From NCBI RefSeq assembly GCF_051388915.1, contig NZ_JBPKBH010000022.1:98300-162299 (forward strand): a stretch of DNA of 64,000 bases, given 5' to 3'. Below, in pieces: positions 50,503 to 61,698 of this stretch; position 1 is the stretch's first letter; each line of letters begins with the position of its first letter. The position numbers and the translations under genes were made by a program. Under the pieces are notes generated by a model, which had not been told where the DNA came from, ran no database searches, and worked only from the letters and a program-made list of their open reading frames with translations. This stretch comes from Yinghuangia sp051388915. Its GTDB lineage: Bacteria; Actinomycetota; Actinomycetes; Streptomycetales; Streptomycetaceae.

Positions 50503-51398
50503 CACCCGAGGAGATCCGCGACGCGCTGGGCGACGTCGCGGTGTCCGACGCGTACGGGCTCGCGACCGCCGACGTCCCGGCCGAGCGGTGGACGGACGCG
50601 CTGACGGCGGCGCGAGATGTGCTGGGCCTGACGTACTTCGACTGGCTCAGTGCCGTCGACGAGACCGACGAGGGCTTCTCGGTCGTCGTCCACGTGTGCG
50701 CGGCACCGGGGCCGAGGCTGCTGCTGCGCACCCGCGTCCCGCGCGACGCGGCGCACCTGCCGACGGCGACGGGGGTGTACGCGGGGGCGGTGTGGCACGA
50801 GCGCGAGACCGCCGAGATGTTCGGCCTGGTCTTCGACGACCACCCGCACCCCGAACCGCTGCTCCTCCCGGACGGCTTCGAGGGACACCCGCTGCGCAAG
50901 GACTTCGTGCTCGCCTCGCGCGTCGCCAAGGCCTGGCCCGGCGCGAAGGAACCGGGCGAGTCCGACACCCACGAGGGCACGACCCGCGCCCCGGGCCGCC
51001 GCCGGATACTGCCCCCGGGCGTTCCCGACCCCAACGAATGGGGCCCGAACGCAGGCCGGACGACGGCGGAGGAGACCCCGCCCCGTCCCGAACCCCGGGC
51101 AGGCCGCGCGGGCCGCACCCCGGGCGACCGCCCGGCACGCCCCGACCGCCCCCGCCGAAACCGCAGCGCCTCCCAGGGCTCGGCAAGCCAACAACCGCCG
51201 CCGTCCGAAGGGCCGGAAGGGCCGGAAGGGTCGGGAGGGTCGGGAGGGTCGGGAGGGTCGGCCGAGCGGGCGCCCGAGAGCGGGCCGAAACAGGCGACCG
51301 AGCCTGCCGGACAGCCCCCGGCGACCGGGACCAGCGACGAACCCCGCCCCCGCAAGCAGGCCCCGCCCGCCGACACCCCTCCCCAGGAGGACGCGTGA
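50499..51398 (+). CDS. nuoC2: NADH-quinone oxidoreductase subunit C, second copy
   Basis: 299 residues. The 30-kDa domain fills the first 150 residues and carries WHERETAEMFGLVFDDHPHP and LRKDFVLASR. The remaining half is a long disordered Pro/Arg/Gly/Glu-rich tail that includes a 9-bp-repeat-encoded GSGGSGGSGGS and GPEGPEG stretch. The tail has no counterpart in NuoC of the main operon. The GTG start and the stop both overlap neighbouring genes by 4 nt. Confidence 0.9.
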   Translation: MTPEEIRDALGDVAVSDAYGLATADVPAERWTDALTAARDVLGLTYFDWLSAVDETDEGFSVVVHVCAAPGPRLLLRTRVPRDAAHLPTATGVYAGAVWHERETAEMFGLVFDDHPHPEPLLLPDGFEGHPLRKDFVLASRVAKAWPGAKEPGESDTHEGTTRAPGRRRILPPGVPDPNEWGPNAGRTTAEETPPRPEPRAGRAGRTPGDRPARPDRPRRNRSASQGSASQQPPPSEGPEGPEGSGGSGGSGGSAERAPESGPKQATEPAGQPPATGTSDEPRPRKQAPPADTPPQEDA

Positions 51399-52354
51399 CC
51401 CTCTTCGAGGTCGTCATCCGCCTTCTCCTCGTTCTCCTCTGCTTCCTTCTCCTCCCGCTCCTCATCGGTCAGACCGAGCACAAGGTCATGGGACACATGC
51501 AGGCCCGCGTCGGGCCGATCTACGCGGGCGCGTTCCACGGCTGGGCGCAACTGGTCGCCGACGGGGTGAAGTTCGCGCAGAAGGAGGACGTCGTTCCGGC
51601 CGGGGCCGATCGGCGGGTGTTCCGGCTCGCGCCCGCGATCGCGCTCGTCCCGTACCTCGTCGTGCTCATCGCGATCCCGCTGGGGCCCGGCGACCTCGTC
51701 GGGCGCAGCATCGACGCCGGGGTGTTCTTCGTGCTCGCGGTCATGGGTGTCGGGGTGCTCGGCGCGCTCATGGGCGGGTGGGCGTCCGCGAACAAGTTCT
51801 CGCTGCTCGGATCGCTCCGGACCGCCGCGCAGCTGATGGCGTACGAACTGCCCATGCTGCTGGCCGCCGCCTCCGTCGCGATGGCCGCCGGAACGCTCTC
51901 CCTCACCGGCATCCTCGGCGAGTGGGAGTGGTGGTGGCTGCCGTGGCAGGCCGTCGGCGCGGTGGTGTTCTTCACCGCGGGACTCGCCGAGTTGCAGCGG
52001 CCGCCGTTCGACATGCCGGTGGCCGACTCGGAGATCATCTTCGGCGCCTACACCGAGTACACCGGCCTGCGGTTCGCGCTGTTCCTGCTCGCCGAGTACG
52101 CCGGGATCCTCGTCCTCTGCGCCCTCACCACCGTGCTGTTCCTCGGCGGTTGGCACGGGCCCTGGTCCGGCGACGTCGGCTGGCTGTGGACGCTGCTCAA
52201 GACCGGGCTGCTCGCATTCGTCGTCATCTGGCTGCGCGTCAGCTACCCCCGCCTGCGTGAGGACCAGTTGCAGAAGCTCGCCTGGACGGTGCTCATCCCG
52301 CTGGCCCTCGCCCAACTGGTGCTGACCGGAGTCGTGAGGGTGGCGACCGCATGA
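51395..52354 (+). CDS. nuoH2: NADH-quinone oxidoreductase subunit H, second copy
   Basis: 319 residues, shorter than NuoH because it lacks the long acidic tail. The motifs are QTEHKVMGHMQARVGPIY, WASANKFSLLGSLRTAAQ, AELQRPPFDMPVADSEIIFG and YTEYTGLRFALFLLAEYAG. GETNRAPFD of NuoH is replaced by AELQRPPFD, the form seen in ferredoxin- or F420-linked complexes and hydrogenase-type relatives. GTG 51395 has AGGAGG upstream, the best ribosome binding site in this operon. Confidence 0.93.
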   Translation: MTLFEVVIRLLLVLLCFLLLPLLIGQTEHKVMGHMQARVGPIYAGAFHGWAQLVADGVKFAQKEDVVPAGADRRVFRLAPAIALVPYLVVLIAIPLGPGDLVGRSIDAGVFFVLAVMGVGVLGALMGGWASANKFSLLGSLRTAAQLMAYELPMLLAAASVAMAAGTLSLTGILGEWEWWWLPWQAVGAVVFFTAGLAELQRPPFDMPVADSEIIFGAYTEYTGLRFALFLLAEYAGILVLCALTTVLFLGGWHGPWSGDVGWLWTLLKTGLLAFVVIWLRVSYPRLREDQLQKLAWTVLIPLALAQLVLTGVVRVATA

Positions 52355-53109
52355 GCAGGAGCGAACGTACCGGCAGGAGCAGGATCCCCGGCGCCGGGCT
52401 CGCCAAGGGACTGGCCGTGACGCTCAGGACGATGACCAAGCGCGCGGTGACCCAGGGCTATCCCGAGGTGATGCCCGACCTGCCGCCGCGCTCGCGCGGG
52501 GTCATCGCGCTGTTCGAGGAGAACTGCACGGTCTGCATGCTGTGCGCGCGCGAATGCCCGGACTGGTGCATCTACATCGACTCGCACAAGGAGGTCGTCC
52601 CGGCCCGCGAGCCCGGTGCGCGCGACCGCACGCGCAACGTGCTCGACCGGTTCGCGATCGACTTCGCGCTGTGCATGTACTGCGGGATCTGCGTCGAGGT
52701 CTGCCCGTTCGACGCGCTGTTCTGGTCCCCGGAGTTCGAGTACGCGACCGAGGACATCCAGGCGCTTACGCACGAGAAGGACACGCTGCGCGCGTGGATG
52801 TGGACCGTGCCGGCACCGCCCGCCCTCGACGAGCGGGCTGAGGAGCCCAAGGAGTTCACGATGGCCCGCCGCGCGGCCGACAAGGCCCGGACGGCCGCCC
52901 GGCCCGCCGCTGAGTCCCGCGCCGAGCCCGCCGCGAAGCCCGCCGGTGAGCGGCCTCCGACCGAGCCTCCCGCGAGGCCCGGCGGTGAGCGGCCTCCGAC
53001 CGAGCCTCCCGCGGAGCCCGCCGGTGAGCGGCCCCCCGGCAAGCCCGCCTCCGGATCCACTCCCGAGTCGACTCCCAAACCGACCTCCGAACCCGGAGAC
53101 GCCGAATGA
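52351..53109 (+). CDS. nuoI2: NADH-quinone oxidoreductase subunit I, second copy
   Basis: 252 residues. Two [4Fe-4S] motifs: CTVCMLCARECPDWC and CMYCGICVEVCPFDALFW. Both differ from the NuoI versions, but all eight ligands are present. After residue 165 follows a Pro/Glu/Arg-rich tail with a 13-residue unit repeated about three times (GERPPTEPPA...), encoded by 39-bp DNA repeats. As the electron entry point of this partial complex it could accept electrons from ferredoxin. Confidence 0.92.
   Translation: MSRSERTGRSRIPGAGLAKGLAVTLRTMTKRAVTQGYPEVMPDLPPRSRGVIALFEENCTVCMLCARECPDWCIYIDSHKEVVPAREPGARDRTRNVLDRFAIDFALCMYCGICVEVCPFDALFWSPEFEYATEDIQALTHEKDTLRAWMWTVPAPPALDERAEEPKEFTMARRAADKARTAARPAAESRAEPAAKPAGERPPTEPPARPGGERPPTEPPAEPAGERPPGKPASGSTPESTPKPTSEPGDAE
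52945..53050. repeat. 39-bp in-frame repeats in the nuoI2 tail
   Basis: Units begin with ggtgagcggcc at 52945, 52984 and 53023, an exact 39-bp period (13 codons). They are in frame, so length variation would be tolerated. Confidence 0.8.
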
Positions 53110-53747
53110 GCGCCTGGGCCGCGGTGTCGGCCGCGGGCGACCTCTCCGGGGACGGCGGCCCCGGCTTCCTGTCGCCGACCGGTGCCGAGATCGCGTTCGT
53201 GCTCATCGGCCTCGTGGTCCTGGGCTCGGCCCTGCTCGTGGTGACGACGCGTCAGATCGTGCACGCCGCGCTGTGGCTCGTCGTGACACTCGGCGGCCTC
53301 GCCGCCGAGTACCTGCTGCTCACCGCCGAGTTCATCGCCTGGGTGCAAGTGCTCATCTACATCGGCGCGGTCGTCGTACTGCTGCTGTTCGGGCTGATGC
53401 TGACCCGCGCCCCGATCGGACGTTCGAGCGAGCTCGACTCCGCCTCCCGTCGGCCCGCCCTGGTCGTCGCGGTCGGCGCCGCGGCGACGCTGCTGACCGT
53501 CGTGGTGGACGCGTTCCACGCCGCGTACCTCGACCTCGGCGAGACCGACGACGGGTCCGCGCGGGTGACCGGCGAGAGCCTCTTCCGGGCGTGGGTGCTG
53601 CCTTTCGAGGTGCTGTCAGTGCTGCTGCTGGCGGCCCTGATCGGGGCGATCATCCTGTCCCGGGCCCGCGAGACCAGCGGCAAGGCCTCCGGCCACGGAC
53701 ACACCGGAACCACCGGAACCACCGGAACCACCGGAAGGGGGCGGTGA
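53106..53747 (+). CDS. nuoJ2: NADH-quinone oxidoreductase subunit J, second copy
   Basis: 213 residues with five helices, including AEFIAWVQVLIYIGAVVVLLLFGL, the family core. The large charged tail of NuoJ is missing. A short C-terminal GHTGTTGTTGTTG run is encoded by a 9-bp repeat (accaccgga). ATG 53106 overlaps the nuoI2 stop by 4 nt. Confidence 0.93.
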   Translation: MSAWAAVSAAGDLSGDGGPGFLSPTGAEIAFVLIGLVVLGSALLVVTTRQIVHAALWLVVTLGGLAAEYLLLTAEFIAWVQVLIYIGAVVVLLLFGLMLTRAPIGRSSELDSASRRPALVVAVGAAATLLTVVVDAFHAAYLDLGETDDGSARVTGESLFRAWVLPFEVLSVLLLAALIGAIILSRARETSGKASGHGHTGTTGTTGTTGRGR

Positions 53748-53751
53748 GCCG

Positions 53752-54128
53752 GTGCACCTCGTCTACCCGCTCGTCCTCGCCGTCCTGCTCTTCTGCATCG
53801 GGCTGTACGGCGTCCTCGCGCGCCGCAACGCGATCCTCGTCCTCATGTCCGTCGAGCTCATGCTCAACGCGGTCAACATCAACCTGGTCGCGTTCGACAT
53901 GTGGCTGCGCGACACCCTGCACGCCGGCCAGGCGCTCACGCTGTTCGTGATCACCATCGCCGCCGCCGAGATCGGCCTCGGGCTGGCGATCGTCCTGATG
54001 GTGTTCCGCAACCGGGCCACATCGGACGTATCGGAACTCCGCGAGCTCGGCGAGCCCGGCGCGGTCCCCTCACCCAGCCGTCCCGCTCCCGGCGCGCAGC
54101 CGGTACGCGGCGGCGGAAGCGAGTCGGC

Positions 54129-54132
<4 letters not shown>
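53752..54132 (+). CDS. nuoK2: NADH-quinone oxidoreductase subunit K, second copy
   Basis: 126 residues, three helices and a 30-residue tail. The conserved Glu residues are kept in MSVELMLNAVNINLVAF and ITIAAAEIGLGLAIVL. GTG 53752 lies 4 bp after the nuoJ2 stop. An earlier GTG at 53744 is out of frame. Confidence 0.93.
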
Positions 54133-56068
<1,936 letters not shown>

Positions 56069-56072
<4 letters not shown>

Positions 56073-57694
56073 ACGTCGTGCTGCTGGTGTTGATCGGTCT
56101 GCCGCTGCTGGGCGCGGCGCTGCTGGTGGCGCGGCCTGTGGACGAACGCTCCGCGCGCCTGGTCGGCGTCGGGGTCAGCGGCGCGGTGCTCGTGCTCGCG
56201 GTCGTCCTCGCGTTCGCCTTCGACCGCGACGACGCGCGGACGATGCAGTTCACGACGGACCGCGTGTGGGCGTCCTCCCTCGGGCTGCACTTCCACGTCG
56301 GCATCGACGGGATCTCGCTGCCGCTGCTGGTGCTCACGGCGCTGCTGACGTTCCTGGTCGCCGTCCACAGCCTGGGGACAATTCCGCCGGGCGGCAGCGC
56401 GCGGGCGTACACCGCACTCGTGCTGGTCCTCGAATGCGGCGTGCTCGGCACCTTCGCGGCGCTCGACCTGATCCTGTTCTTCCTGTTCTTCGAGGTCGTG
56501 CTGATCCCGATGTACTTCCTCATCGCACGCTGGGGGACACCGGGCGAACGCGGCCCCGCCGCCTTCAAGTTCATCCTCTACACGCTGCTCGGCTCGGCCG
56601 TGATGCTGCTCGGCTTCCTGCTGGTGCAGGCGCACACCGGGACGTTCGACATCACGCAGCTGACGGTCGGCAGTGGCGACGGCATGTCTCGCGGGGTGCA
56701 GATCACCGCGTTCCTCGCCATCGCCCTGGGCCTCGCGGTCAAGGTGCCGATGTGGCCGCTGCACACCTGGCTGCCGGACGCACACACGGCCGCCCCCACG
56801 GGCGGCTCGGTGCTGCTGGCGGGTGTGCTGCTGAAGATGGGGACATACGGGCTGGTCCGCATCGCGGTGCCCGTACTCCCGGAGGGCGCCGAGGTGTTCG
56901 CGCCCTATCTGGCGGCGTTCGGGACGGTCGGGATCGTGTACGGGTCGCTCGTCTGCCTCGCGCTGTTGCGCGACCCGGACGGCGACCTGAAGCGGATCAT
57001 CGCGTACTCCTCGGTCGGCCACATGGGCTTCGCGCTGCTGGGCATCGCGACGCTCACGCCGCAGGGCATCAACGGCGCACTGTTCGTCAACATCGGGCAC
57101 GGGCTCATCACCGGCCTGCTGTTCTTCCTGGCCGGCGCGGTCAAGGAGCGCAGCGGCACGGCCCTGCTCGGACGCATCGGCGGCAGCCTGTACGCGCGGG
57201 CGCCGCGGCTCGGCGGCCTTGTCGCCTTCGGGGCGGTCGCGGGGCTCGGGCTGCCGGGGTTGGCGGGGTTCTGGGGCGAGCTTCTGGCGATGTACGGGGC
57301 GTACCACCCGGCTTCGGGGCTCAGCCGCCCGCTGTACCTGGTGCTGCTGGCGGCGGCGGGGGCGGGGACGGTGCTGACGGCGGCGTACATGCTCGGCATC
57401 GTGCGGACGGTCTGCATGGGCCCGGGGCTGGGGGCGAGCCTGGACGACGGCCGCATGGACTCCGGTCGTGGGGACTCCGGTCGCGCGGACGGCGGTCGCC
57501 TGGACGGCGCTCGTGCGCAGGGGGGCGGGCGTGAGGCGGTGGCCCGGGTCGAGCCGCTGCCCGACGTCGGCCGCGTCGAAGTCGCCGCGTGGGGCCCGCT
57601 GGTGGTTCTGACGGTGGTGGCGGGTCTTTGGCCCGCCTCGGTCCTCGCGGTGACGGATCCGGCCGTCCGCGCACTTCTCGGAGGTGGGGCATGA
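56069..57694 (+). CDS. nuoM2: NADH-quinone oxidoreductase subunit M, second copy
   Basis: 541 residues. FFEVVLIPMYFLIARWG keeps the pump Glu, GLAVKVPMWPLHTWLPDAHT the Lys, and DGDLKRIIAYSSVGHMGF the second Lys. Between the last two helices is an extra cytoplasmic loop of about 50 residues with repeated Asp-Ser-Gly-Arg units (DDGRMDSGRGDSGRADGGR), absent from NuoM. The GTG start overlaps the nuoL2 stop. Confidence 0.95.
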
Positions 57695-59445
57695 CCGCCG
57701 CGGTCGACGTCGCGTCCTCGCACGGTGCCGTGTCCCTCGTCCAGGACATCGACTGGGTCGCGATCGCCCCGCCGCTCGCCCTTGCCGCCGCCGCCCTGGC
57801 GGTGCTGCTGGCCGACCTCTTCCTGACCGGGCCGCGCAAGGTGTGGCTGGCGTGGATCTCGCTGGCGGGCCTGGCCGCGGCGCTCCTGCTGCTGCTCCCG
57901 TTGCGCGACGGCGGCACCAGGTCGACGTTCTGCGTGCCGGGGGATCCGGTGGCGGGAGAGGCCCCGGCGTGCTCATACGTCGCCTCCGACTTCACCCTCG
58001 TCCTGCAACTCGTCCTGATCGCCTCGGCGGCCGTCGTCGTGCTGCTGTCGATGCCGATGACCGCGCCGCGCCCGTGGGCGGACGACCGCCACGAGGACTC
58101 CGGCGTGCCCGGGGGCGAGTACCACTTCCTGCTGCTCGCCTCGGTCGCCGGGGCCGTGACGCTGGCCGCCGCGCGCGACCTGGTGACGCTGGTGGTGGCG
58201 CTGGAGACCATGTCGCTCCCGGCGTTCGCCCTGGTCGGCCTGCGCCGCGACGGGCGCGGCGGCGAGGCCGCACTCAAGTACTTCCTGCTGTCGGTGGCCT
58301 CGACCGCGGTGCTGCTCTTCGGCATCAGCCTGCTGTACGGGGCGACCGGGGCCGTACACCTCGACCGCGTCGCGGCGGGGTTGGCGACCTTGGACCCACA
58401 GCTGAAGACGGTCGCCGCCACGGGCGCGGCGCTGACGCTGGCCGGGTTCGCGTTCAAGGTGGCCGCGGTGCCGTTCCACTTCTGGGTGCCGGACACCTAC
58501 CGGGGTGCGCCGGTGCCGGTCGCGGCGTTCCTGTCGGTGGTGTCGAAGACGGCGGGCTTCGCGGGGCTGCTGCTGGTCGCCGGGATCGCGCTGCGGCCGT
58601 ACGCGCACGTGTGGGGCCCGGCGTTGGCGGTGCTGGCCGCGCTGACGATGACCGTCGGCAACGTGGTGGCGGTGCGGGTCGCGACGGGGTCCGGGGACGC
58701 CGTACGGCTGCTGGCGTGGTCGTCGATCGCGCAGTCGGGGTACGTGCTGGTGCCGTTCGGCACGGCGGCGGGGGACGGGGCCGAGCTGGCGGAGCGGCTG
58801 TCGGCGTCGGTGGCGTACCTCGCGGTGTACGCCGTCATGAACCTCGGGGCCTTCGCGGTGGTGACGGCGGTCGGCCGGGACCGGCCGACCGGGCTGGTGA
58901 CGGACTACCGGGCGCTGGTGCGGGCACGGCCCGCGCTGGCGCTGGCCATGGCGTTCTTCCTGCTGTGCCTGGCGGGGCTGCCGCCGGGGCTGATGGGGCT
59001 GTTCGCGAAGGTGACGGTGTTCCAGGCGGTGGTCGCCGGCGGCACGGGGTGGCTGGCCGTGGTGATGGCGGTCAACGTCGTGATCGGGCTGTACTACTAC
59101 CTGGTGTGGACGGCGCTGCTGTTCGCGCCGGCGATGCCGGGGGTGTCGGGGGTGTCGCCGGGGGTGGGCGCGGCGGTCTCCGGCGGCGGCTCGGGGGTGC
59201 CTGGCGCGGGCTCGGCGATGTCGGGCGGCGGTTCCGCGGTCGCCGGGACGACCGCGACAGCTGGGTCGACCGTGGCCGCCGGACCTGTCACGACCACCGG
59301 GGGAACCCTGGGGGCGGCCGGCTCGTTGCGCGTACCGGCACCGTTCGCGTTGGCGATCGCACTCGCGTTCGGGCTCGGGGTGGCACTTTCGGTGGCGCCG
59401 CAGATCGTCCTGCGGGTGCTGACGGTGCCGGGGCTGCTGGGCTGA
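57691..59445 (+). CDS. nuoN2: NADH-quinone oxidoreductase subunit N, second copy
   Basis: 584 residues, longer than NuoN. ALETMSLPAFALVGLRRDGRG keeps the Glu and FKVAAVPFHFWVPDTYRGAP the Lys. An added loop of about 75 residues rich in Gly, Ser, Val and Thr (SGGGSGVPGAGSAMSGGGS and similar) precedes the last helix. It is the last gene of the second operon. The HtpX gene follows 122 bp later on the same strand. Confidence 0.95.
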   Translation: MTAAVDVASSHGAVSLVQDIDWVAIAPPLALAAAALAVLLADLFLTGPRKVWLAWISLAGLAAALLLLLPLRDGGTRSTFCVPGDPVAGEAPACSYVASDFTLVLQLVLIASAAVVVLLSMPMTAPRPWADDRHEDSGVPGGEYHFLLLASVAGAVTLAAARDLVTLVVALETMSLPAFALVGLRRDGRGGEAALKYFLLSVASTAVLLFGISLLYGATGAVHLDRVAAGLATLDPQLKTVAATGAALTLAGFAFKVAAVPFHFWVPDTYRGAPVPVAAFLSVVSKTAGFAGLLLVAGIALRPYAHVWGPALAVLAALTMTVGNVVAVRVATGSGDAVRLLAWSSIAQSGYVLVPFGTAAGDGAELAERLSASVAYLAVYAVMNLGAFAVVTAVGRDRPTGLVTDYRALVRARPALALAMAFFLLCLAGLPPGLMGLFAKVTVFQAVVAGGTGWLAVVMAVNVVIGLYYYLVWTALLFAPAMPGVSGVSPGVGAAVSGGGSGVPGAGSAMSGGGSAVAGTTATAGSTVAAGPVTTTGGTLGAAGSLRVPAPFALAIALAFGLGVALSVAPQIVLRVLTVPGLLG

Positions 59446-59567
59446 CATCCGGCGGTTCCCCGTGCGGAGAGGCGTGACGTCGGCTCTGTGGGGGAACCAT
59501 GCGTTTTGTTCCTACGTTGATCAGGGACAAACCGCCCCCGCTTCCCCTCGTACCGAGAGGACCTGCC

Positions 59568-60422
59568 GTGCACCGCCAGCACAACGGACTGAAGACCGCC
59601 GTCCTGCTCGGCGGCATGTCCGCGCTCATCCTGCTCATCGGCAGCTTCTTCGGCAGGACCGGCCTCATCATCGGCCTGGTGGTGGCGCTGCTGACCAACG
59701 GGTACGCGTACTTCAACAGCGACAAGATCGCCCTGCGCTCGATGCGCGCCCGGCCGGTCAGCGAGGCCGAGAACCCGGAGCTGTACCGCATCGTGCGGGA
59801 GCTCTCCACGCAGGCCCGGCAGCCGATGCCGCGGCTGTACATCTCGCCCACCGAGGCGCCGAATGCTTTCGCCACCGGCCGCAACCCACGCAACGCGGCG
59901 GTGTGCTGTACGACGGGGATCCTCCGCATCCTCGACGAGCGCGAGCTGCGCGGCGTCCTGGGCCACGAGCTGGCGCACGTCTACAACCGCGACATCCTGA
60001 TCTCGTCGGTCGCGGGCGCGCTGGCGAGCGTGATCATGTTCCTGGCCAACTTCGCGTGGCTGATCCCGATCGGCCGCAACGACGACGACGGTCCGGGCCT
60101 GTTCGGCATGCTCTTCATGATGATCCTCGGTCCGGTCGCGGCCTCGCTGATCCAACTCGCCATCAGCCGCAGCCGCGAGTACCAGGCGGACGCGTCCGGC
60201 GCGCAACTCACCGGCGACCCGCTCGCCCTCGCGAGCGCCCTGCGCAAGCTGGAGATGGGCACGCAGCAGAAGCCGCTGCCCGCCGAACCGCGCCTGGAGG
60301 CGACCAGCTCCCTCATGATCGCCAACCCCTTCCGCCCCGGGCAGGGGATGTCGAAAATGTTCTCCACCCACCCTCCGATGGCCGAGCGAATCCGTCGGCT
60401 GGAGGCGATGGCAGGGCGCTGA
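59568..60422 (+). CDS. htpX: M48 family metalloprotease HtpX
   Basis: 284 residues. Two N-terminal helices (about 10-45), the zinc site HELAH (LGHELAHVYNRD), two more helices near 145-195, and the third ligand Glu in SREYQADASGAQLTGDPLA. HtpX is a membrane-bound protease that degrades misfolded membrane proteins. GTG 59568 (VHRQHNGLKTAVLLGG) is chosen over ATG 59499, since GAGAGGA lies about 8 nt before it and relatives start there. It may support quality control of the adjacent large membrane complexes, but that is only a positional inference. Confidence 0.95.
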   Translation: MHRQHNGLKTAVLLGGMSALILLIGSFFGRTGLIIGLVVALLTNGYAYFNSDKIALRSMRARPVSEAENPELYRIVRELSTQARQPMPRLYISPTEAPNAFATGRNPRNAAVCCTTGILRILDERELRGVLGHELAHVYNRDILISSVAGALASVIMFLANFAWLIPIGRNDDDGPGLFGMLFMMILGPVAASLIQLAISRSREYQADASGAQLTGDPLALASALRKLEMGTQQKPLPAEPRLEATSSLMIANPFRPGQGMSKMFSTHPPMAERIRRLEAMAGR

Positions 60423-61002
60423 GGGGGGCCTGACGGCGACCACGGACCGGCCGCAGATCAGGCGTCGGCCGAGGGAGCGGCTGTCCCCTCCCGGCACTTT
60501 GCCTTGCGCGCTGTCGCGCCTCTCGTCGCGCCGCGCTCCCGCGTCCCTCGTGCTGTCGTGCCTCTCGCGCACTCGCGCTCCCGTGCCTCTCGCGCGTTCG
60601 CACCGCGCTCTCGTGCCTCTTGCGCTCTCGTGCCTTCGCGGTTCTCGCGCTCTGGCGCCGGCCGCGCTTCCGCGCTTCCGCGCTTCCGCGCTTCCGCGCT
60701 TCCGCGCTCCCATGCCTCTCGCGCTCTCGCGCTCTCGCGCTGGAGCCCGACCGCTTGACCACTTGAACGCTCACGTGGCTTCCGGCTCCCTGCGCCCGCG
60801 CCGTTGCCTGCTCATGCCCGCCCGCCTCGCCCCGCCTCCCGCAGCTCCGGCTCGCATGGCAACCTCCCGCGCCTCCCCTCCAGCTACCGGGCCCTCCTCT
60901 CCCGCGCCCTTCCGGTCCCTCCCCCCCCTCCCAATCGCGACACTTCATCGCCAAACATCGCGAAGCAGGGTAGTTCCCCGGCATTTGGGGGATTGTTGGC
61001 GC
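60423..61002. other. Intergenic minisatellite-like region
   Basis: 580 bp with no credible gene. Bases about 60510-60755 are made almost entirely of short repeats such as tcgcgctctcgtgcctc. The long Arg-rich frames on both strands are products of the repeats. The promoter of the YccF gene should lie near 60940-60995, where the sequence becomes less repetitive. Confidence 0.6.
60663..60710. repeat. Six 8-bp tandem repeats
   Basis: cgcgcttc is repeated five times exactly and a sixth time as cgcgctcc. The 8-bp period excludes coding. It sits within a larger field of 9- to 15-bp degenerate repeats. Confidence 0.85.
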
Positions 61003-61443
61003 ATGAAGACCCTGCTCAACATCATCTGGCTCGTGCTGTGCGGGTTGTGGATGGCGATCGGCTACGTCGTCGCCGGCATCGCCTGCTTCCTGCTGTTCTT
61101 CCTGGTCATCACCATCCCGTTCGGCATCGCGGCGTTCCGGATGGCGGCGTACACCCTCTGGCCCTTCGGCCGGACCATCGTGTGGAAGCCGTCCGCCGGG
61201 ATCGGCTCGATGCTCGGCAACATCCTCTGGATCGTGCTCTTCGGGTGGTGGCTCGCGCTCGGGCACCTCGTCTTCGGGCTGCTCATGTGCGTCACGATCA
61301 TCGGCATCCCGCTCGGCATCGCGAGCTTCAAGCTGATCCCCATCTCGCTGACGCCGCTGGGCCGCGACATCGTCTCGACCGACGACCAGAGCTACTACGG
61401 CTGGAGCGCGGCGGGTTCGTCCCGCCCGGCCCCGTACACCTGA
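61003..61443 (+). CDS. YccF domain-containing inner membrane protein
   Basis: 146 residues. Two copies of the YccF unit: NIIWLVLCGLWMAIGYVVAG with TIPFGIAAFRMAAYTLWPFGR, then NILWIVLFGWWLALGHLVFG with IGIPLGIASFKLIPISLTPLGR. Four helices in all. The function of YccF is unknown. The C-terminus is a short hydrophilic tail. ATG 61003 follows GGGGGATTGTTGGC. It stands alone. Confidence 0.93.
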   Translation: MKTLLNIIWLVLCGLWMAIGYVVAGIACFLLFFLVITIPFGIAAFRMAAYTLWPFGRTIVWKPSAGIGSMLGNILWIVLFGWWLALGHLVFGLLMCVTIIGIPLGIASFKLIPISLTPLGRDIVSTDDQSYYGWSAAGSSRPAPYT

Positions 61444-61698
61444 CCGCGTGCCGAACTGGCCCGCCCCAACTCGCCCGCCCAACTCGCCCACCGACCCTGA
61501 TCCCGACGTCCTGTCCCCGATCTCGATCACGCCCGTCCGATTCCCCGCCGCCGTAACCCCTGGGAGTGCAGCCCCGTGCCTTCCGAGTGAACCCGACCCC
61601 CGCGCGCTGAATTCGTACCGGCAACGAGCCGATATTCCGGGTATCCCGCTCGTACGCGGATCCCAGCCACGGGGAAGCCGACTCCGCGGAGGTGCACC